Shown: positions 1 to 9,579 of the stretch, piece by piece
Position numbering within the stretch: position 1 is the stretch's first letter
How the letters are laid out: every line of letters starts with the position of its first letter
Assembly: GCF_028858535.1 (NCBI RefSeq)
Contig: NZ_JAPMOU010000005.1
Coordinates: forward strand, 1 to 64,000
Length of the DNA: 64,000 bases
Reading direction: 5' to 3'
Source of the DNA: Spartinivicinus poritis
Lineage (GTDB): Bacteria > Pseudomonadota > Gammaproteobacteria > Pseudomonadales > Zooshikellaceae
Program-made: the position numbers and the translations under genes
The notes under the pieces: model-generated
The model's database searches: none
What the model was told of the DNA's origin: nothing
The model's input: the letters and a program-made list of their open reading frames with translations, nothing else

Positions 1-60
1 AGCATTTGTAGCGCTGAGAACACCTCCGCTACCAGGTAAGCTACTAAATATAGCTTAGGC

Positions 61-696
61 ATGATGATAATTAGGAAGTATTTTGCTAAACTGTTTTATA
101 TCACTGAGCTTAACAGCAAAGTGGCACTATCATTAGATGCCCGGTATGGACAAGCCCAAGGTAAAAATGGTTTTGGTTATTATGATTGGCTATCTTTTAA
201 CAATGCCCAAATGTTCACCTATGTGCGTTATGAAGACTATCAAAGTCGTTATGTTAATTTAACTGGTGCTTTAAATACCCGACATGGCAAGCTTTATTTG
301 GGCTATAACAAAACCTATGATGCTGATTGGGCGGGTGGTTATTTCTATGATGATGAAGGTACCTTTAACTCAACTCTGGCATTGCACAAAAACTTTAATC
401 ATAAAAATGAAGGAGCCTGGGTACTGGGGTTTGACTATGACTTTGAGGGGGTAGCTTTACCTGGCTTAACCTTAAGTATGCACTATGCTCGTGGTTCTCG
501 CCCTGATGAAATGTTATTGATTGAAAATGATGAGAAAAATGTTGCAACCGAGTTAGGAGGCTATCTGGCATATACTATCCAGACAGGGTTGTTCGAAGGG
601 TTTGGTTTTGGCTGGTATTTTGCCAATCATAAGGGCTTTGAAAACAGTGAGCGGGTCAATCGATTTTTAGTCACCTATGATTTAGTTGCATTTTAA
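61..696 (+). pseudogene. OprD-like outer-membrane porin, C-terminal remnant
   Basis: The 211 residues read as alternating amphipathic beta strands rich in Tyr, Phe and Gly, ending in the terminal Phe usual for outer-membrane barrels (VTYDLVAF). The motif order, with a GLTLSMHYARG strand, then an ATELGGYLAYTIQTG strand and a closing strand, fits the C-terminal half of the OprD substrate-specific porin family, whose members have about 400 residues. There is no signal peptide. Coding-like residues (TKYSLG) continue upstream of the ATG until an in-frame TAA 22 bases before it. I read this as a porin whose N-terminal half is lost or out of frame. A gene split by the window edge and a sequencing frameshift is the alternative. 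Confidence 0.5.
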
Positions 697-786
697 TCAT
701 AGTGACTAATTTGATTCGCGAAACAGGGGAGGGATATACTACAGTTTACGATAAAGCTGCTATTTAGAGATGTAGGATAGCTTTTG

Positions 787-2184
787 ATGAAACGACGCCT
801 GAGTAGCTCCTTAGAAGCCGGTATAAATTTCTTTATTAACCATACTTTAATGGTTTTAATTATTGCTTTTACTCTAGCGACAATTATTATTTTGTGGCAT
901 CTAGAACGACTGGCAAATAAACAAATCCAGTCTACTGCTTTGGATAATGCCCAGTCTTATTCCCAAGCCCTTGCGGAGTTTCGTACTTTATATACTTCAG
1001 AAGTAGTGATAACAGCCAAGTCTCATGGCATTGAAGTCAGTCATGACTATAAAACAAAAAAGGGGGCTATCCCACTTCCTGCAACCTTAAGTATGCTATT
1101 AGGTAACCGCCTGGGTGGAAAGCAAAGTGGTGTAAAAAGTCGGCTTTATAGTAAATATCCTTTTCCCTGGCGTGAAATAACGGGAGGGTTAAATGACAAT
1201 TTTGCCAATACGGCTTGGGCGCTTCTAGAGAAAAATCCCAATCAACCCTATTACCGTTTTGAAGATGTTGACGGTCGAGCATCTTTACGTTATGCCACAG
1301 CAGATGTAATGCGCTCAGGTTGTATTAGTTGCCATAATACCCATCCTGATAGCCCCAAACATAATTGGCAGGTAGGAGAAGTCAGAGGGGTTTTAGAAGT
1401 GACTATTCCAATAGAAACCCATATGTTACTTACCAATAGCATGCTCAGGCAGTCATTTATTCTTATCAGTAGTATTTTAATTCTTTGCCTTATTTGTATA
1501 ACGTTAGCGCTGCGTAAATTAAGGCTACGGAATCTTGAGGCTAATAGCTATGCGGCTGCAATTGCAGAAACCAATAAAAAGCTTGAGGCAGAAATTATAA
1601 CGCGTAAGCAAGCTGAAACAGAGTTACGACGCTTGTCATTGATCGATCCATTAACTGAGTTAAGTAATCGTCGTTATTTTGATGAAGTGTTTAAACAGGA
1701 GTGGAAGCGGGCTATTCGCCACCAACAGAATTTAGCGGTTATTATGATCGATATCGATTATTTTAAACGATACAACGACCATTATGGCCATCAGGCAGGA
1801 GACCAGTGTATTCGGTTGGTAGCTAAGGCCCTCAATGCATTAACTGTACGTGAAACAGATGCTATTGCACGCTATGGTGGTGAGGAGTTTGTCGTGATAT
1901 TGCCAGGAACGGATAAAGCAGGCGCCTTAAAAGTGGCTGAAGCCATGAGGGAAGGCGTTGAAAATTTGCATATTCAACATGAGTTTGCTTCGACAGGTGA
2001 TCGGGTAACCATTAGTGCAGGTGTTGCCAGTGCTTTACCTTTAGTGAGTATGAGTCATGTTGATCTATTAAGGGAAGCTGACCAAGCTTTATATCAAGCT
2101 AAACAGGCAGGGCGAAATTGTGTTAAAGCAAGAAATGGTTCTGTAGTAATGCTGGGAACAGGTAAGTCAAAGCCAACAAGATGA
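787..2184 (+). CDS. Membrane diguanylate cyclase with Tll0287-like haem sensor domain
   Basis: Likely makes c-di-GMP from two GTP in response to a periplasmic haem or redox signal. An N-terminal transmembrane helix (about residues 20-38) precedes a periplasmic Tll0287-like (DUF3365) domain with one c-type haem motif, CISCH, at about residues 179-183. A second helix (about 220-240), a short coiled coil and a GGDEF domain follow. The active site is GGEEF at 364-368, and RETD sits five residues upstream, which is the classical RxxD inhibitory site, so product feedback is expected. The ATG at 787 is chosen over the TTG just before it because AGGA lies nine bases upstream. The stop overlaps the start of a decayed binding-protein gene by ATGA, so the two were once an operon. 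Confidence 0.85.
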   Translation: MKRRLSSSLEAGINFFINHTLMVLIIAFTLATIIILWHLERLANKQIQSTALDNAQSYSQALAEFRTLYTSEVVITAKSHGIEVSHDYKTKKGAIPLPATLSMLLGNRLGGKQSGVKSRLYSKYPFPWREITGGLNDNFANTAWALLEKNPNQPYYRFEDVDGRASLRYATADVMRSGCISCHNTHPDSPKHNWQVGEVRGVLEVTIPIETHMLLTNSMLRQSFILISSILILCLICITLALRKLRLRNLEANSYAAAIAETNKKLEAEIITRKQAETELRRLSLIDPLTELSNRRYFDEVFKQEWKRAIRHQQNLAVIMIDIDYFKRYNDHYGHQAGDQCIRLVAKALNALTVRETDAIARYGGEEFVVILPGTDKAGALKVAEAMREGVENLHIQHEFASTGDRVTISAGVASALPLVSMSHVDLLREADQALYQAKQAGRNCVKARNGSVVMLGTGKSKPTR

Positions 2185-2476
2185 AGAGGTTAAAACTAAT
2201 AAAATATTGGGTGTTGGTTGTATTTCTTGGGTTTATGGTAACGACTGAGGCCCTAGCTGAAGAAAAACTCTTACTGATTACACAGGACTTTCCCCCTTTG
2301 TAATTACGCTTACAAAATGGTCATTACAGTGGCTTTCCCTCAATATGTTTGAAAAGCTATTCACCGTTGAAGCCCTATCGAAAGAGTTGTGGCTGGTAGC
2401 CAGTAAAAAAACACCATTGGAGCTTCGCTTTTTGCTACGTCAGGCATTAGAGCAAATTAAGCAAGAGGGGATATAA
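2181..2476 (+). pseudogene. Decayed family-3 periplasmic solute-binding protein
   Basis: The first 40 codons encode a clean signal peptide and the beginning of a mature protein (EEKLLLITQDFPPL), then hit TAA. After a deletion, another frame reads FEKLFTVEALSKELWLVASKKTPLELRF in two short pieces, ending LLRQALEQIKQEGI and a stop. Such ends are typical of extracellular solute-binding family 3 proteins of about 250 residues. Most of the middle is missing, so the gene is broken. The ATGA overlap with the upstream diguanylate cyclase suggests that it once supplied a ligand input to that enzyme. Confidence 0.7.
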
Positions 2477-2543
2477 CATTAGATCACAATTTATTGATCA
2501 ATCAAAAGTATATCAGCCCCTTAACACTACTTGCCCTAAACCA

Positions 2544-3881
2544 TCACAGACGACCGCTGCGCTTAATATCTAGATAACGGTTCACTAACCGAGCCATCAT
2601 TTCTTGTGGTGTGCAATCAAGAATTAACGCCCCTTCTGCTACTAATTTATCTACGGTAGAGCTGCGTTCAGTTAAATACTGAAATGCACCTAAATATCGT
2701 AAAGCAGCAGGGAAATCACTGATTGGCTGGTGGCTAACCTGTTGTATAGCGGTCTCTTGTAAGTTAACTAATAATACTAAATGTTTTCGCCGTAATAATT
2801 TAATGGCGGCTATTAAATCTTCTGTATCTTCATCACGCAGGTTGGTGACTAATACCACTAATGCACGTTTACGCTGCCTGGTCATTAAGTCTTCGGCAGC
2901 TGCAATATAGTCGGTTGGTTGTGCATCGGGATATAAATCATAAAAATTATTAAGCAGCATATGAATATTGCCAGTGCCTTTAATCCCTGGTACCCAGCGG
3001 TTATTCTGACCAAAACTCATCATGCCTACCATATCCCCTTGTTTAAGTGCGACTAAAGCAAGCAATAACAGGGAATTTAATGCATGATCAAAGTGGGTCA
3101 GCTGGCCATCCTGAATGCGCATTCGCTTACCACTGTCCAGCAAAATCAATATTTGTTGGTCGCGCTCATCCTGATACTCTTTTGAAATAAGCGACAGACG
3201 TCGTGCAGTAGCTTTCCAATCTACTTGGCGTAATGGATCTCCAGGTCGATATTCTCGCAACTGATGAAAGTCCATACCTTCGCCACGGCGCTGTTGTTTA
3301 CGAATACCCAACTGAGAAGTATGGTGGCTGTTAGCCAGCAGGTTATAGCCTGTCACCGTGGCAAAGTTTGGATAAACCTTAACCTCTGTAGTAACAGGGT
3401 AAATAAACTGCATAGCCCATAGACCTAGCTGTGAGCGAACTCTAACTTCTACCTGAGTAAACAGGGCTGGCCCTCGTTGATGAGGGGTAATGTCATAATG
3501 GCCAATGGAAAATTTACCTGGCTGTAATTCAAGGGTTAGTGGTAACCCTTTAAAATTAAACTGATTAGGTACATGGTCATAGAGTTCGATTTGTTGGCGC
3601 AGAGGTAGCTGGTGATGTACCTGAATTGCCACTTGGACTGAGTTAGAAAGGGCTAAATTATGAGGTAGTTGTCGGGTAATTGTGAGGGGTGAAGCTTGTT
3701 TAGATAATATCAAATCAGCCAAAGCTAATAGGCTAATGATTAATAACCCAGCCAGTAATAGCTGGGAAAACCAAGGTAAAACATTAGGCCACAACTGTTG
3801 GATAAAGGCCTGGATCAGGCCTAGGCCAGTGAATAAGGCGAGTATATACAGTAATGGCTGGCTAGGCTTAAACTGTCTCAT
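2544..3881 (-). CDS. DUF58 / von Willebrand A-like protein
   Basis: Two N-terminal hydrophobic segments (about residues 10-27 and 35-55) precede an extracytoplasmic beta-rich region and the DUF58 core, with the family signature GMDFHQLREYRPGDPLRQVDW near residue 205, followed by a von Willebrand A-like fold (ILILLDSGKRM). DUF58 proteins are almost always paired with a MoxR ATPase and are thought to be its substrate adaptor or target. The start overlaps the stop of the MoxR gene by four bases, which indicates translational coupling. This is the last gene of a six-gene minus-strand operon. The family is clear, but the physiological role is unknown. Confidence 0.9.
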   Translation of the reverse strand: MRQFKPSQPLLYILALFTGLGLIQAFIQQLWPNVLPWFSQLLLAGLLIISLLALADLILSKQASPLTITRQLPHNLALSNSVQVAIQVHHQLPLRQQIELYDHVPNQFNFKGLPLTLELQPGKFSIGHYDITPHQRGPALFTQVEVRVRSQLGLWAMQFIYPVTTEVKVYPNFATVTGYNLLANSHHTSQLGIRKQQRRGEGMDFHQLREYRPGDPLRQVDWKATARRLSLISKEYQDERDQQILILLDSGKRMRIQDGQLTHFDHALNSLLLLALVALKQGDMVGMMSFGQNNRWVPGIKGTGNIHMLLNNFYDLYPDAQPTDYIAAAEDLMTRQRKRALVVLVTNLRDEDTEDLIAAIKLLRRKHLVLLVNLQETAIQQVSHQPISDFPAALRYLGAFQYLTERSSTVDKLVAEGALILDCTPQEMMARLVNRYLDIKRSGRL

Positions 3882-4855
3882 TGTCGCGGTGCATCCACTT
3901 GCACAAGTAATTCTTGTAGGGCTTGGTCTGCGGTCACCCCTTCTAACTCACGATCAGCACTTAGTAATACTCGGTGGCGAAGAATAGGCAGTGCCAGGGT
4001 TTTGATGTCATCTGGAGTAATAAAGTTTCTACCATTTAATAGTGCATTGGCTTTTGCTGCCTGAACAATAAATAAACTGGCTCTTGGCCCAGCTCCTCTT
4101 GCAATACCTGGCCAGTCACGGGTAGTACGAACGATACGTACTGCATAATCCAATACGCTAGTATCTGTGGTGACTTGGTTAGTCATTTGTTGCAGGTTAA
4201 TCACTGCTTGTGCTGATAAGATAGGCTTGACTTGTGCGAGGTAGTCTTCTTTAGAAGGGGCCGATAACTGCGTCACCATTGCCAGCTCTTGGTCGGCAGC
4301 AGGATAATTAATAAATACCTTCATCATAAACCGGTCAAGCTCAGCTTCAGGTAGTGGATAAGTACCTTCTTGTTCAATAGGATTTTGAGTGGCCAGCACC
4401 ATAAAAGGTGCTGATACAGCAAATGAGTCTCCTTCAATAGTTACTTGTTTTTCTTGCATCACCTCAAGTAAAGCGGCTTGAGTTTTTGCTGGGGCTCGGT
4501 TGATTTCGTCTGCTAATAATAAATTGGTAAATACGGGGCCTTTGCGAATTTCAAATTCTCTGGATTGCATATTAAACAGCGCATGGCCAGTAATATCGGT
4601 GGGCATTAAATCGGGAGTGAATTGAATTCGACTAAAATGACCATTAAAGGTTTTGGCTAATGAGCGCACTAATAATGTTTTTCCTAAACCTGGAACCCCT
4701 TCAATTAAAATATGGCCGCCTGCTAACAGCCCAATTAAGACTTGATTAATAACCTCAGGCTGGCCAATAACAACCTTATTCAGTTGCTGTTGAATTTGTT
4801 GGGTTAGCTCATAGGCTTTGGTTTGTTCCAGTGTAGCGTTAGGTGTTTGAGTCAT
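3878..4855 (-). CDS. MoxR-family AAA+ ATPase
   Basis: A 325-residue cytoplasmic AAA+ ATPase of the MoxR/RavA clade, the usual length. The Walker A motif is GVPGLGKT (about residue 55), the Walker B is LLLADEIN (about 114), and sensor 1 is ATQNP. A C-terminal lid domain carries the sensor 2 arginine. MoxR proteins act as chaperone-like remodelling enzymes working with VWA partners, and here the DUF58 gene follows immediately with a four-base overlap. The start likewise overlaps the upstream DUF4350 gene by four bases. The substrate cannot be deduced from sequence. Confidence 0.93.
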   Translation of the reverse strand: MTQTPNATLEQTKAYELTQQIQQQLNKVVIGQPEVINQVLIGLLAGGHILIEGVPGLGKTLLVRSLAKTFNGHFSRIQFTPDLMPTDITGHALFNMQSREFEIRKGPVFTNLLLADEINRAPAKTQAALLEVMQEKQVTIEGDSFAVSAPFMVLATQNPIEQEGTYPLPEAELDRFMMKVFINYPAADQELAMVTQLSAPSKEDYLAQVKPILSAQAVINLQQMTNQVTTDTSVLDYAVRIVRTTRDWPGIARGAGPRASLFIVQAAKANALLNGRNFITPDDIKTLALPILRHRVLLSADRELEGVTADQALQELLVQVDAPRQ

Positions 4856-6066
4856 AAACCGTTCCTAATTTGTTGTAACCCTTTTAACAGTTGGGTAAAT
4901 TCAACTTCTTTACGAGTGACTGGAGAAAATAAGCTGTGCTCTATCAAGGCATAGGCTAAATGTGAGTCTTTTGCGATACGCTTAATTTGTTCTGATTGAT
5001 TCAACTGCTTAAAGCCTGGGTGTTTTTCTGCCCATTGGAAGAGGATCGTTTTTCTTAAACTGTTCACTTGCTCTTCAATCTGTTGCTGTTGCCAGCACAG
5101 CCTACTGGCAGCTTCAATATGCTCAATAATTTGTCTTATTTCGTAGGGTTGATAGTGTTTGATAGGGCCAAATCGAACGCCTTTACTCCATAGCCAAGCC
5201 ATCAACCATAAAATAAAGCCAATAATAAAATAGGGTGCCCACTGCCACAGTTTGGCAAATAACGAGTCACTCTCTTGATTTTTAAACAGCGTTAAATTGC
5301 CTTTCGGATCAATCAACTGAGTGAGTAAAAAGGCATTATCTTCACAGCTGATATAAGGGTTACGCCATAGCTTCAGGCTACCCATGAAGCTAATTAAGCC
5401 ATCTCCATGTTGAAATTGCACCATCCTCACAAAATTATCAGTAGACTCATCAGCAACCCAGCCATAGGCATCATCCAGTGGGGCACTTAACCGCTGGTCG
5501 TTAGAAAAGTCGATTGTGAGTGGCTTGGTGCGACCTTTAATTTTTATTTCGCCTAATAAGCTGTAACCATGACAGTTTTTTCTGGGTTTTTCTGTGCCTT
5601 GATCTAACGTTGCAGTTAAAGACTGTAGTCGTTCTTCGAGATCTACATCCACAGCTTCATCTTCAATAACGGTGACATTGAATTGGTTGAAAATGATGTC
5701 TGTTTTATCGGTTAAGTTATGAATAAACGGGTTATGTGCTTCCATAATTAAATGGCCACCGGCTTCAACCCATTTTAATAAACGCTCAGCTCGTTGTGTA
5801 TCTAATGACCCGTAAGCCTGAGAAAGAATAACAGTGCCATAACCTGATACCTGATCAACGCCTGCTAACCCTTGTTTAACGGTTGCTACTATATCCTGCT
5901 TTGCCAGGAACTGTTGCAGTGCTAAGTAGTGGTTCTGTTTGGCTGCTTTTGAATAGCCCAGGTCAATATTACGCTCTTGCCATTCAATATGGCTATATAA
6001 CCAGCCAGCTACGGCAACCAGCAGGAATAAAATAATGGCCAGTATAATTTGTGTTGACCTAGCCAT
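4852..6066 (-). CDS. DUF4350 membrane-anchored protein
   Basis: An N-terminal transmembrane helix (about residues 7-24) leads to an extracytoplasmic domain with the DUF4350 pattern (AERLLKWVEAGGHLIMEAHNP). A second helix (about 272-292) and a cytoplasmic helical tail follow. DUF4350 domains resemble glutamine-amidotransferase-like folds, but I see no catalytic triad. It overlaps both neighbours (eight bases with the DUF4129 gene, four with moxR), which is the order commonly found for DUF4129-DUF4350-MoxR-DUF58 loci. It probably belongs to the same membrane complex. The biochemical function is unknown. Confidence 0.8.
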   Translation of the reverse strand: MARSTQIILAIILFLLVAVAGWLYSHIEWQERNIDLGYSKAAKQNHYLALQQFLAKQDIVATVKQGLAGVDQVSGYGTVILSQAYGSLDTQRAERLLKWVEAGGHLIMEAHNPFIHNLTDKTDIIFNQFNVTVIEDEAVDVDLEERLQSLTATLDQGTEKPRKNCHGYSLLGEIKIKGRTKPLTIDFSNDQRLSAPLDDAYGWVADESTDNFVRMVQFQHGDGLISFMGSLKLWRNPYISCEDNAFLLTQLIDPKGNLTLFKNQESDSLFAKLWQWAPYFIIGFILWLMAWLWSKGVRFGPIKHYQPYEIRQIIEHIEAASRLCWQQQQIEEQVNSLRKTILFQWAEKHPGFKQLNQSEQIKRIAKDSHLAYALIEHSLFSPVTRKEVEFTQLLKGLQQIRNGL

Positions 6067-7546
6067 TAACGACTCCTGTATTTAGTTGCTGCCAACGTTG
6101 ACATAATGCGTTAACTGTAGACTCAGTAGGAAGCTGATGGGCATACGCCAGTTGTAGCCATACGTTAGTGAGCTCTTGTAAGTATCCGCTGAGCGTTGTG
6201 TTTGCTAAAGGCCTGGTTTTATGAATGCAGTCGCCCTCGGTATCTCCTTTAGTAATCGGTATTTGATAGTCATTAATGAGTTGGCTAAGTAAAGCACGAT
6301 ATAGTAAACCAACTGCTTCTCGGTGTTGTTGGTTGTTCCATAATTTCATTACTGAGGTAGGAATATCTTGTGGAAGTGACTCAGCGCTTACATCTAAGCC
6401 AAACAGAGTAGTGGGCTGGCTATCGGGCTTAGTTTTTATTTTGTCAATTGGCTTTGCCAGTGCCAATAACCAATGGCGGTAGCGAAAAGTAACTAATAGG
6501 ATAAGAGCAATAACAATACTCCATAAAATCACCTCAAGAAAAGGGGCAATACTTGCTGCTAAATCGGCTAAAAAGCCTGGTGCTTTATCTTCATCGAGCT
6601 CCACATCGTCAAATAACCAACTCCAGTCGATATTTAATTTAGGAAATTTGGTTTTTTCAAACTGATGAAAATCTTCTCCATTTAAAACCTCTTCAATAGC
6701 GGTTTTTGCAGCTTCCGGGGTTTGAGCCGTTTCTGCATAGACGGCTTGAGTTGGGTTTAAGCTGCTGAATATCAAACCTGAAATGAATATCAAGGAAGCA
6801 GCTTTATTCAGGGAGGTTGTTGGCCGCTTAAAGCCAGTGGCCATTTGACGAAAAATTAACTCAATGTCCCAACCTTCTAAAATGATGCGACGGTTGAGGT
6901 AAAGAAAAAAACCACTAGCCACATAAAAAGGCGCTACCAGCAGCATGCTGAAGTAATAAAGCATACTGCCAAGCCAAGTCATATCAAGTAAACCAATGAT
7001 TTCATCAAGCTCACTGACGTTTGGAAGTAGATAGATCACTATCATAAAGGCACTTAAGGAAATAAGTGACTCTAGATGTACTCCAAGGATCGTTAGCCAG
7101 AAGGCTGGTGACGTATTACCGCGATGTAAAATAGACAAGCGAGACTGATACAGCTTCCCTTTTAATTCTTCCAGCTGAATAACGGGTAAGTTAAATGAGC
7201 GAGAAGGTGACAACCGTCGCCAGGTAAGCGCGGCAAATGCCTGGCGCCAAGCAATGGTTTTAAACCCTTTTAATACCTGGCGGGTTGTTGGTGTAGATTG
7301 AAAAACGGCCTGGCTAAGTACAACCAGAATAACCCTTTCCCAAATTGGTTTAAACCACCAGATAATCAAACTGTTAATACCGGTATTAGGCCAGATTGCT
7401 TCAAGTAGCAAGTAAATAGGCAGGGTGATCAATAAACAAAGTTTGACTAGTTGCCAGTACAGTTGTCGTGTAAATTGAAACCCTAAATCAGCTGCCTCCC
7501 AAGGTTGGCGTGGGCGAGCAGTAAAAGCAATACGTTCAAGTTGCAT
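6059..7546 (-). CDS. DUF4129 multi-span membrane protein
   Basis: Hydrophobic segments are visible near residues 30-50, 160-180, 195-220, 250-265 and 340-355, so this is a polytopic inner-membrane protein of 495 residues. The last 100 residues match the DUF4129 domain: WNNQQHREAVGLLYRALLSQL followed by a helical end rich in Gln and Leu. DUF4129 is a regular partner of SpoIIM-like, RDD and MoxR/DUF58 proteins. It overlaps the SpoIIM-like gene by 11 bases. Its role is unknown, and membrane scaffolding for the MoxR ATPase is inferred only from context. Confidence 0.78.
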   Translation of the reverse strand: MQLERIAFTARPRQPWEAADLGFQFTRQLYWQLVKLCLLITLPIYLLLEAIWPNTGINSLIIWWFKPIWERVILVVLSQAVFQSTPTTRQVLKGFKTIAWRQAFAALTWRRLSPSRSFNLPVIQLEELKGKLYQSRLSILHRGNTSPAFWLTILGVHLESLISLSAFMIVIYLLPNVSELDEIIGLLDMTWLGSMLYYFSMLLVAPFYVASGFFLYLNRRIILEGWDIELIFRQMATGFKRPTTSLNKAASLIFISGLIFSSLNPTQAVYAETAQTPEAAKTAIEEVLNGEDFHQFEKTKFPKLNIDWSWLFDDVELDEDKAPGFLADLAASIAPFLEVILWSIVIALILLVTFRYRHWLLALAKPIDKIKTKPDSQPTTLFGLDVSAESLPQDIPTSVMKLWNNQQHREAVGLLYRALLSQLINDYQIPITKGDTEGDCIHKTRPLANTTLSGYLQELTNVWLQLAYAHQLPTESTVNALCQRWQQLNTGVVNG

Positions 7547-8498
7547 AACCTTTACCCCCTTGGGTTAGGTAGCCAGCAACGAGCAGCCAAAATAATCCAC
7601 CGATAGTGTATTTAATGGTCGGTGTCAGTAAGGTTGAAGAGGACCAAAATGCTTCAACAAAGGCAGCAATAATCAGCAAAAAAGCGGCGCCTAAGAGTAG
7701 TTGTACAGCGACTTTCGTGCTTTGCTTTAATGCATCTAAGCGAGACAAATTACCTGGTGCTAACAGGCTATAGCCCATCTTTATCCCTGCTGCTCCGGCA
7801 ATGGTAATCGCTGTTAATTCAAAAGCCCCATGACCTACGACAAAAGGAAAGAATGTACTTTGGTAGCCCACATTAACAATATGGCTGGCAAAGGCACCAA
7901 AGAACAGCCCATTAAAGAGTAGAAAAAACAGACTGCCGATGGTAAATAAAATCCCGCCTGCAAACGTTTTAAAGGCAATACCTACATTATTCCAGATATA
8001 AAAACCAAACATAAATATATCAGTATCTGACTGTCTTTCTCGGCCTAAATGGCGCAGGGCAGGGTCGTACATACTTTCGTATTCAGTTACCTGGTGTGGG
8101 TTCATGATGGTATAAACCAGATTAGGATCCCACTGGATTGCTAAAAAGATAACCAAGCCTGGCAGATAAAAGAGTGCGGTTGCTAACCAGAAAAAGCGCC
8201 AGTTTTCTCGTAACAATGCTGGAAACTTGAGCACAATAAATTGAAGACTGTTATAAAGAAATTGTGTTTTGCGATTATACAACTGTTGATGGCCACGCAA
8301 TACCATACTTTCCAGTTGTGCTTGTAGCTGGGGACTGTAGGTTCGGGCTTTGGCTAATGCTAAATAATGGCAAATACGTCGATAGTGGGTGGCAAACTGG
8401 ACTACAGAAGGTGACTGGCGTTTTTCCAGTTGTTCAAGCAGTGCTTCAAATGCTTGCCAATCATGCTGATAACGGTTTTCAAAAGTTTCTTGCTTCAT
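7536..8498 (-). CDS. SpoIIM-family (stage II sporulation protein M-like) membrane protein
   Basis: A soluble helical N-terminus of about 100 residues is followed by five or so transmembrane helices. Family hallmarks are visible: FMFGFYIWNNVGIAFKTF, a glycine-rich helix with NGLFFGAF, and VVGHGAFELTAITIAGAAG. Outside spore formers these proteins occur with RDD, DUF4129 and MoxR partners, so the sporulation name says nothing about function here. It overlaps the RDD gene by four bases and the DUF4129 gene by 11, so it is translated in the operon's second position. Confidence 0.88.
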   Translation of the reverse strand: MKQETFENRYQHDWQAFEALLEQLEKRQSPSVVQFATHYRRICHYLALAKARTYSPQLQAQLESMVLRGHQQLYNRKTQFLYNSLQFIVLKFPALLRENWRFFWLATALFYLPGLVIFLAIQWDPNLVYTIMNPHQVTEYESMYDPALRHLGRERQSDTDIFMFGFYIWNNVGIAFKTFAGGILFTIGSLFFLLFNGLFFGAFASHIVNVGYQSTFFPFVVGHGAFELTAITIAGAAGIKMGYSLLAPGNLSRLDALKQSTKVAVQLLLGAAFLLIIAAFVEAFWSSSTLLTPTIKYTIGGLFWLLVAGYLTQGGKGYAT

Positions 8499-9181
8499 TG
8501 ACGCCCAAGGATTCCATTGGCAACTCTTAGTAGGGTATTTACAGCCGCTTGATCCCTATCCTGAGTGACAGGGGTCAGTAAGTTAGCTAGCTCTTGTTGG
8601 CGGGCTTCGGACAAAGTATTACAACGTTCAGAGAATTGAATAATTGCTTGTTGCTGCTGCCAGTTTAAAGGTACTGGAAAAGATTGACTACCTTCAATTC
8701 GACTTTCTGCAAACTGTACAGAGGGACTGTCGTATACCACCAGCGTGCCTGCGGCTAAATCACCTAAACGCTGAAACCGACGATTACTCATCATACAGAG
8801 TACGCCTAATATATAAAAAGAAGGTAAAAAGTCAGCGACGCGCAGTAGATTACGGACTACTGAACTGGAAAAACAGATAGGAGTACCATCATCATGAATG
8901 ACTCGTAAATTAAAAGATTTTTTACCCGGCGTGACACCATGACGAAAGACGTCAAAAAAAACGGGATAAAACCATTCAAACAAAAACATTGCAATCAAGC
9001 CAATACCGCTACCAATATCACCAAAAAATTGTAAAACGAAAAACACTGCAAATACGATAGCATAGCGAATGATGGCATCGATTAAAAATGCCAAGATTCT
9101 TACTCCAGGGCCTGCCGGGGTAAGTGGTAGAGAAATCCCCTCTGGGGTTTCGATGACTATTTGTGAATCCAGTCGCTGCAT
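8495..9181 (-). CDS. RDD-family membrane protein
   Basis: The first gene of the minus-strand operon. Three to four hydrophobic segments lie in the first 150 residues, with RDD-domain features: an early Arg (GVRILAFLIDAIIRY), the FRHGVTPGKKSFNLRV region and a second Asp-containing segment. A hydrophilic tail of about 70 residues follows (residues 160-228). RDD proteins are small membrane proteins of uncertain role, and some family members act as ion antiporters. Position and overlap (ATGA with the SpoIIM-like gene) tie it to the MoxR/DUF58 module. The operon promoter should lie in the roughly 400-base gap upstream. Confidence 0.88.
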   Translation of the reverse strand: MQRLDSQIVIETPEGISLPLTPAGPGVRILAFLIDAIIRYAIVFAVFFVLQFFGDIGSGIGLIAMFLFEWFYPVFFDVFRHGVTPGKKSFNLRVIHDDGTPICFSSSVVRNLLRVADFLPSFYILGVLCMMSNRRFQRLGDLAAGTLVVYDSPSVQFAESRIEGSQSFPVPLNWQQQQAIIQFSERCNTLSEARQQELANLLTPVTQDRDQAAVNTLLRVANGILGRQ

Positions 9182-9579
9182 GATCTACCTGAATCTTATA
9201 AAGATAAACTCGCTGATTGTAACACAACCGTCTTATTGGGGGTTAATATTCTGTGGTTGCAGCTGAAATAAAGCTATATCAGTACAACACGTGCAGTGCT
9301 ACAGCATATTAACTTACTGTAGATGAGCTTTAAGGGTACCTCTAATAATTGTTTATGGTCTCTGCTCAAGCTGACGGGTGCTTGCACAAGACGACTTGAA
9401 GCGTGTAAGGCTGTACAAACTGCCTTAATAAGTTGCGACAGCGGCTGGCTTGGCTGAGAGTTACTCTTCACGAATATTTTGAGCAGGCTAGCTATACTGT
9501 GTAGATAGACTGCCAATTGGGCTGGTTTGTCATTAGCCAGCAGGGTGAGGAAACCTGAGAATAATTTTGAGGATGATAA
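9182..9579. other. Intergenic region between divergent operons
   Basis: This 398-base stretch separates the minus-strand RDD operon from the plus-strand gene at 9580, so it should carry both promoters. I could not pick a convincing sigma-70 pair. It contains one copy of a short repeat (9330-9350). The 119-residue minus-strand reading frame across it runs into the 5' end of the next gene and resembles no family, so I do not call it. Confidence 0.5.
9330..9350 (+). repeat. Short dispersed repeat (TTAAGGGYACCTCTAATAATT)
   Basis: The sequence TTAAGGGTACCTCTAATAATT recurs with one change at 43894 and resembles the outer end of the hairpin element at 16410-16557. All three copies lie in intergenic DNA. 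It may be a solo terminal repeat left by a miniature element. Confidence 0.45.
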
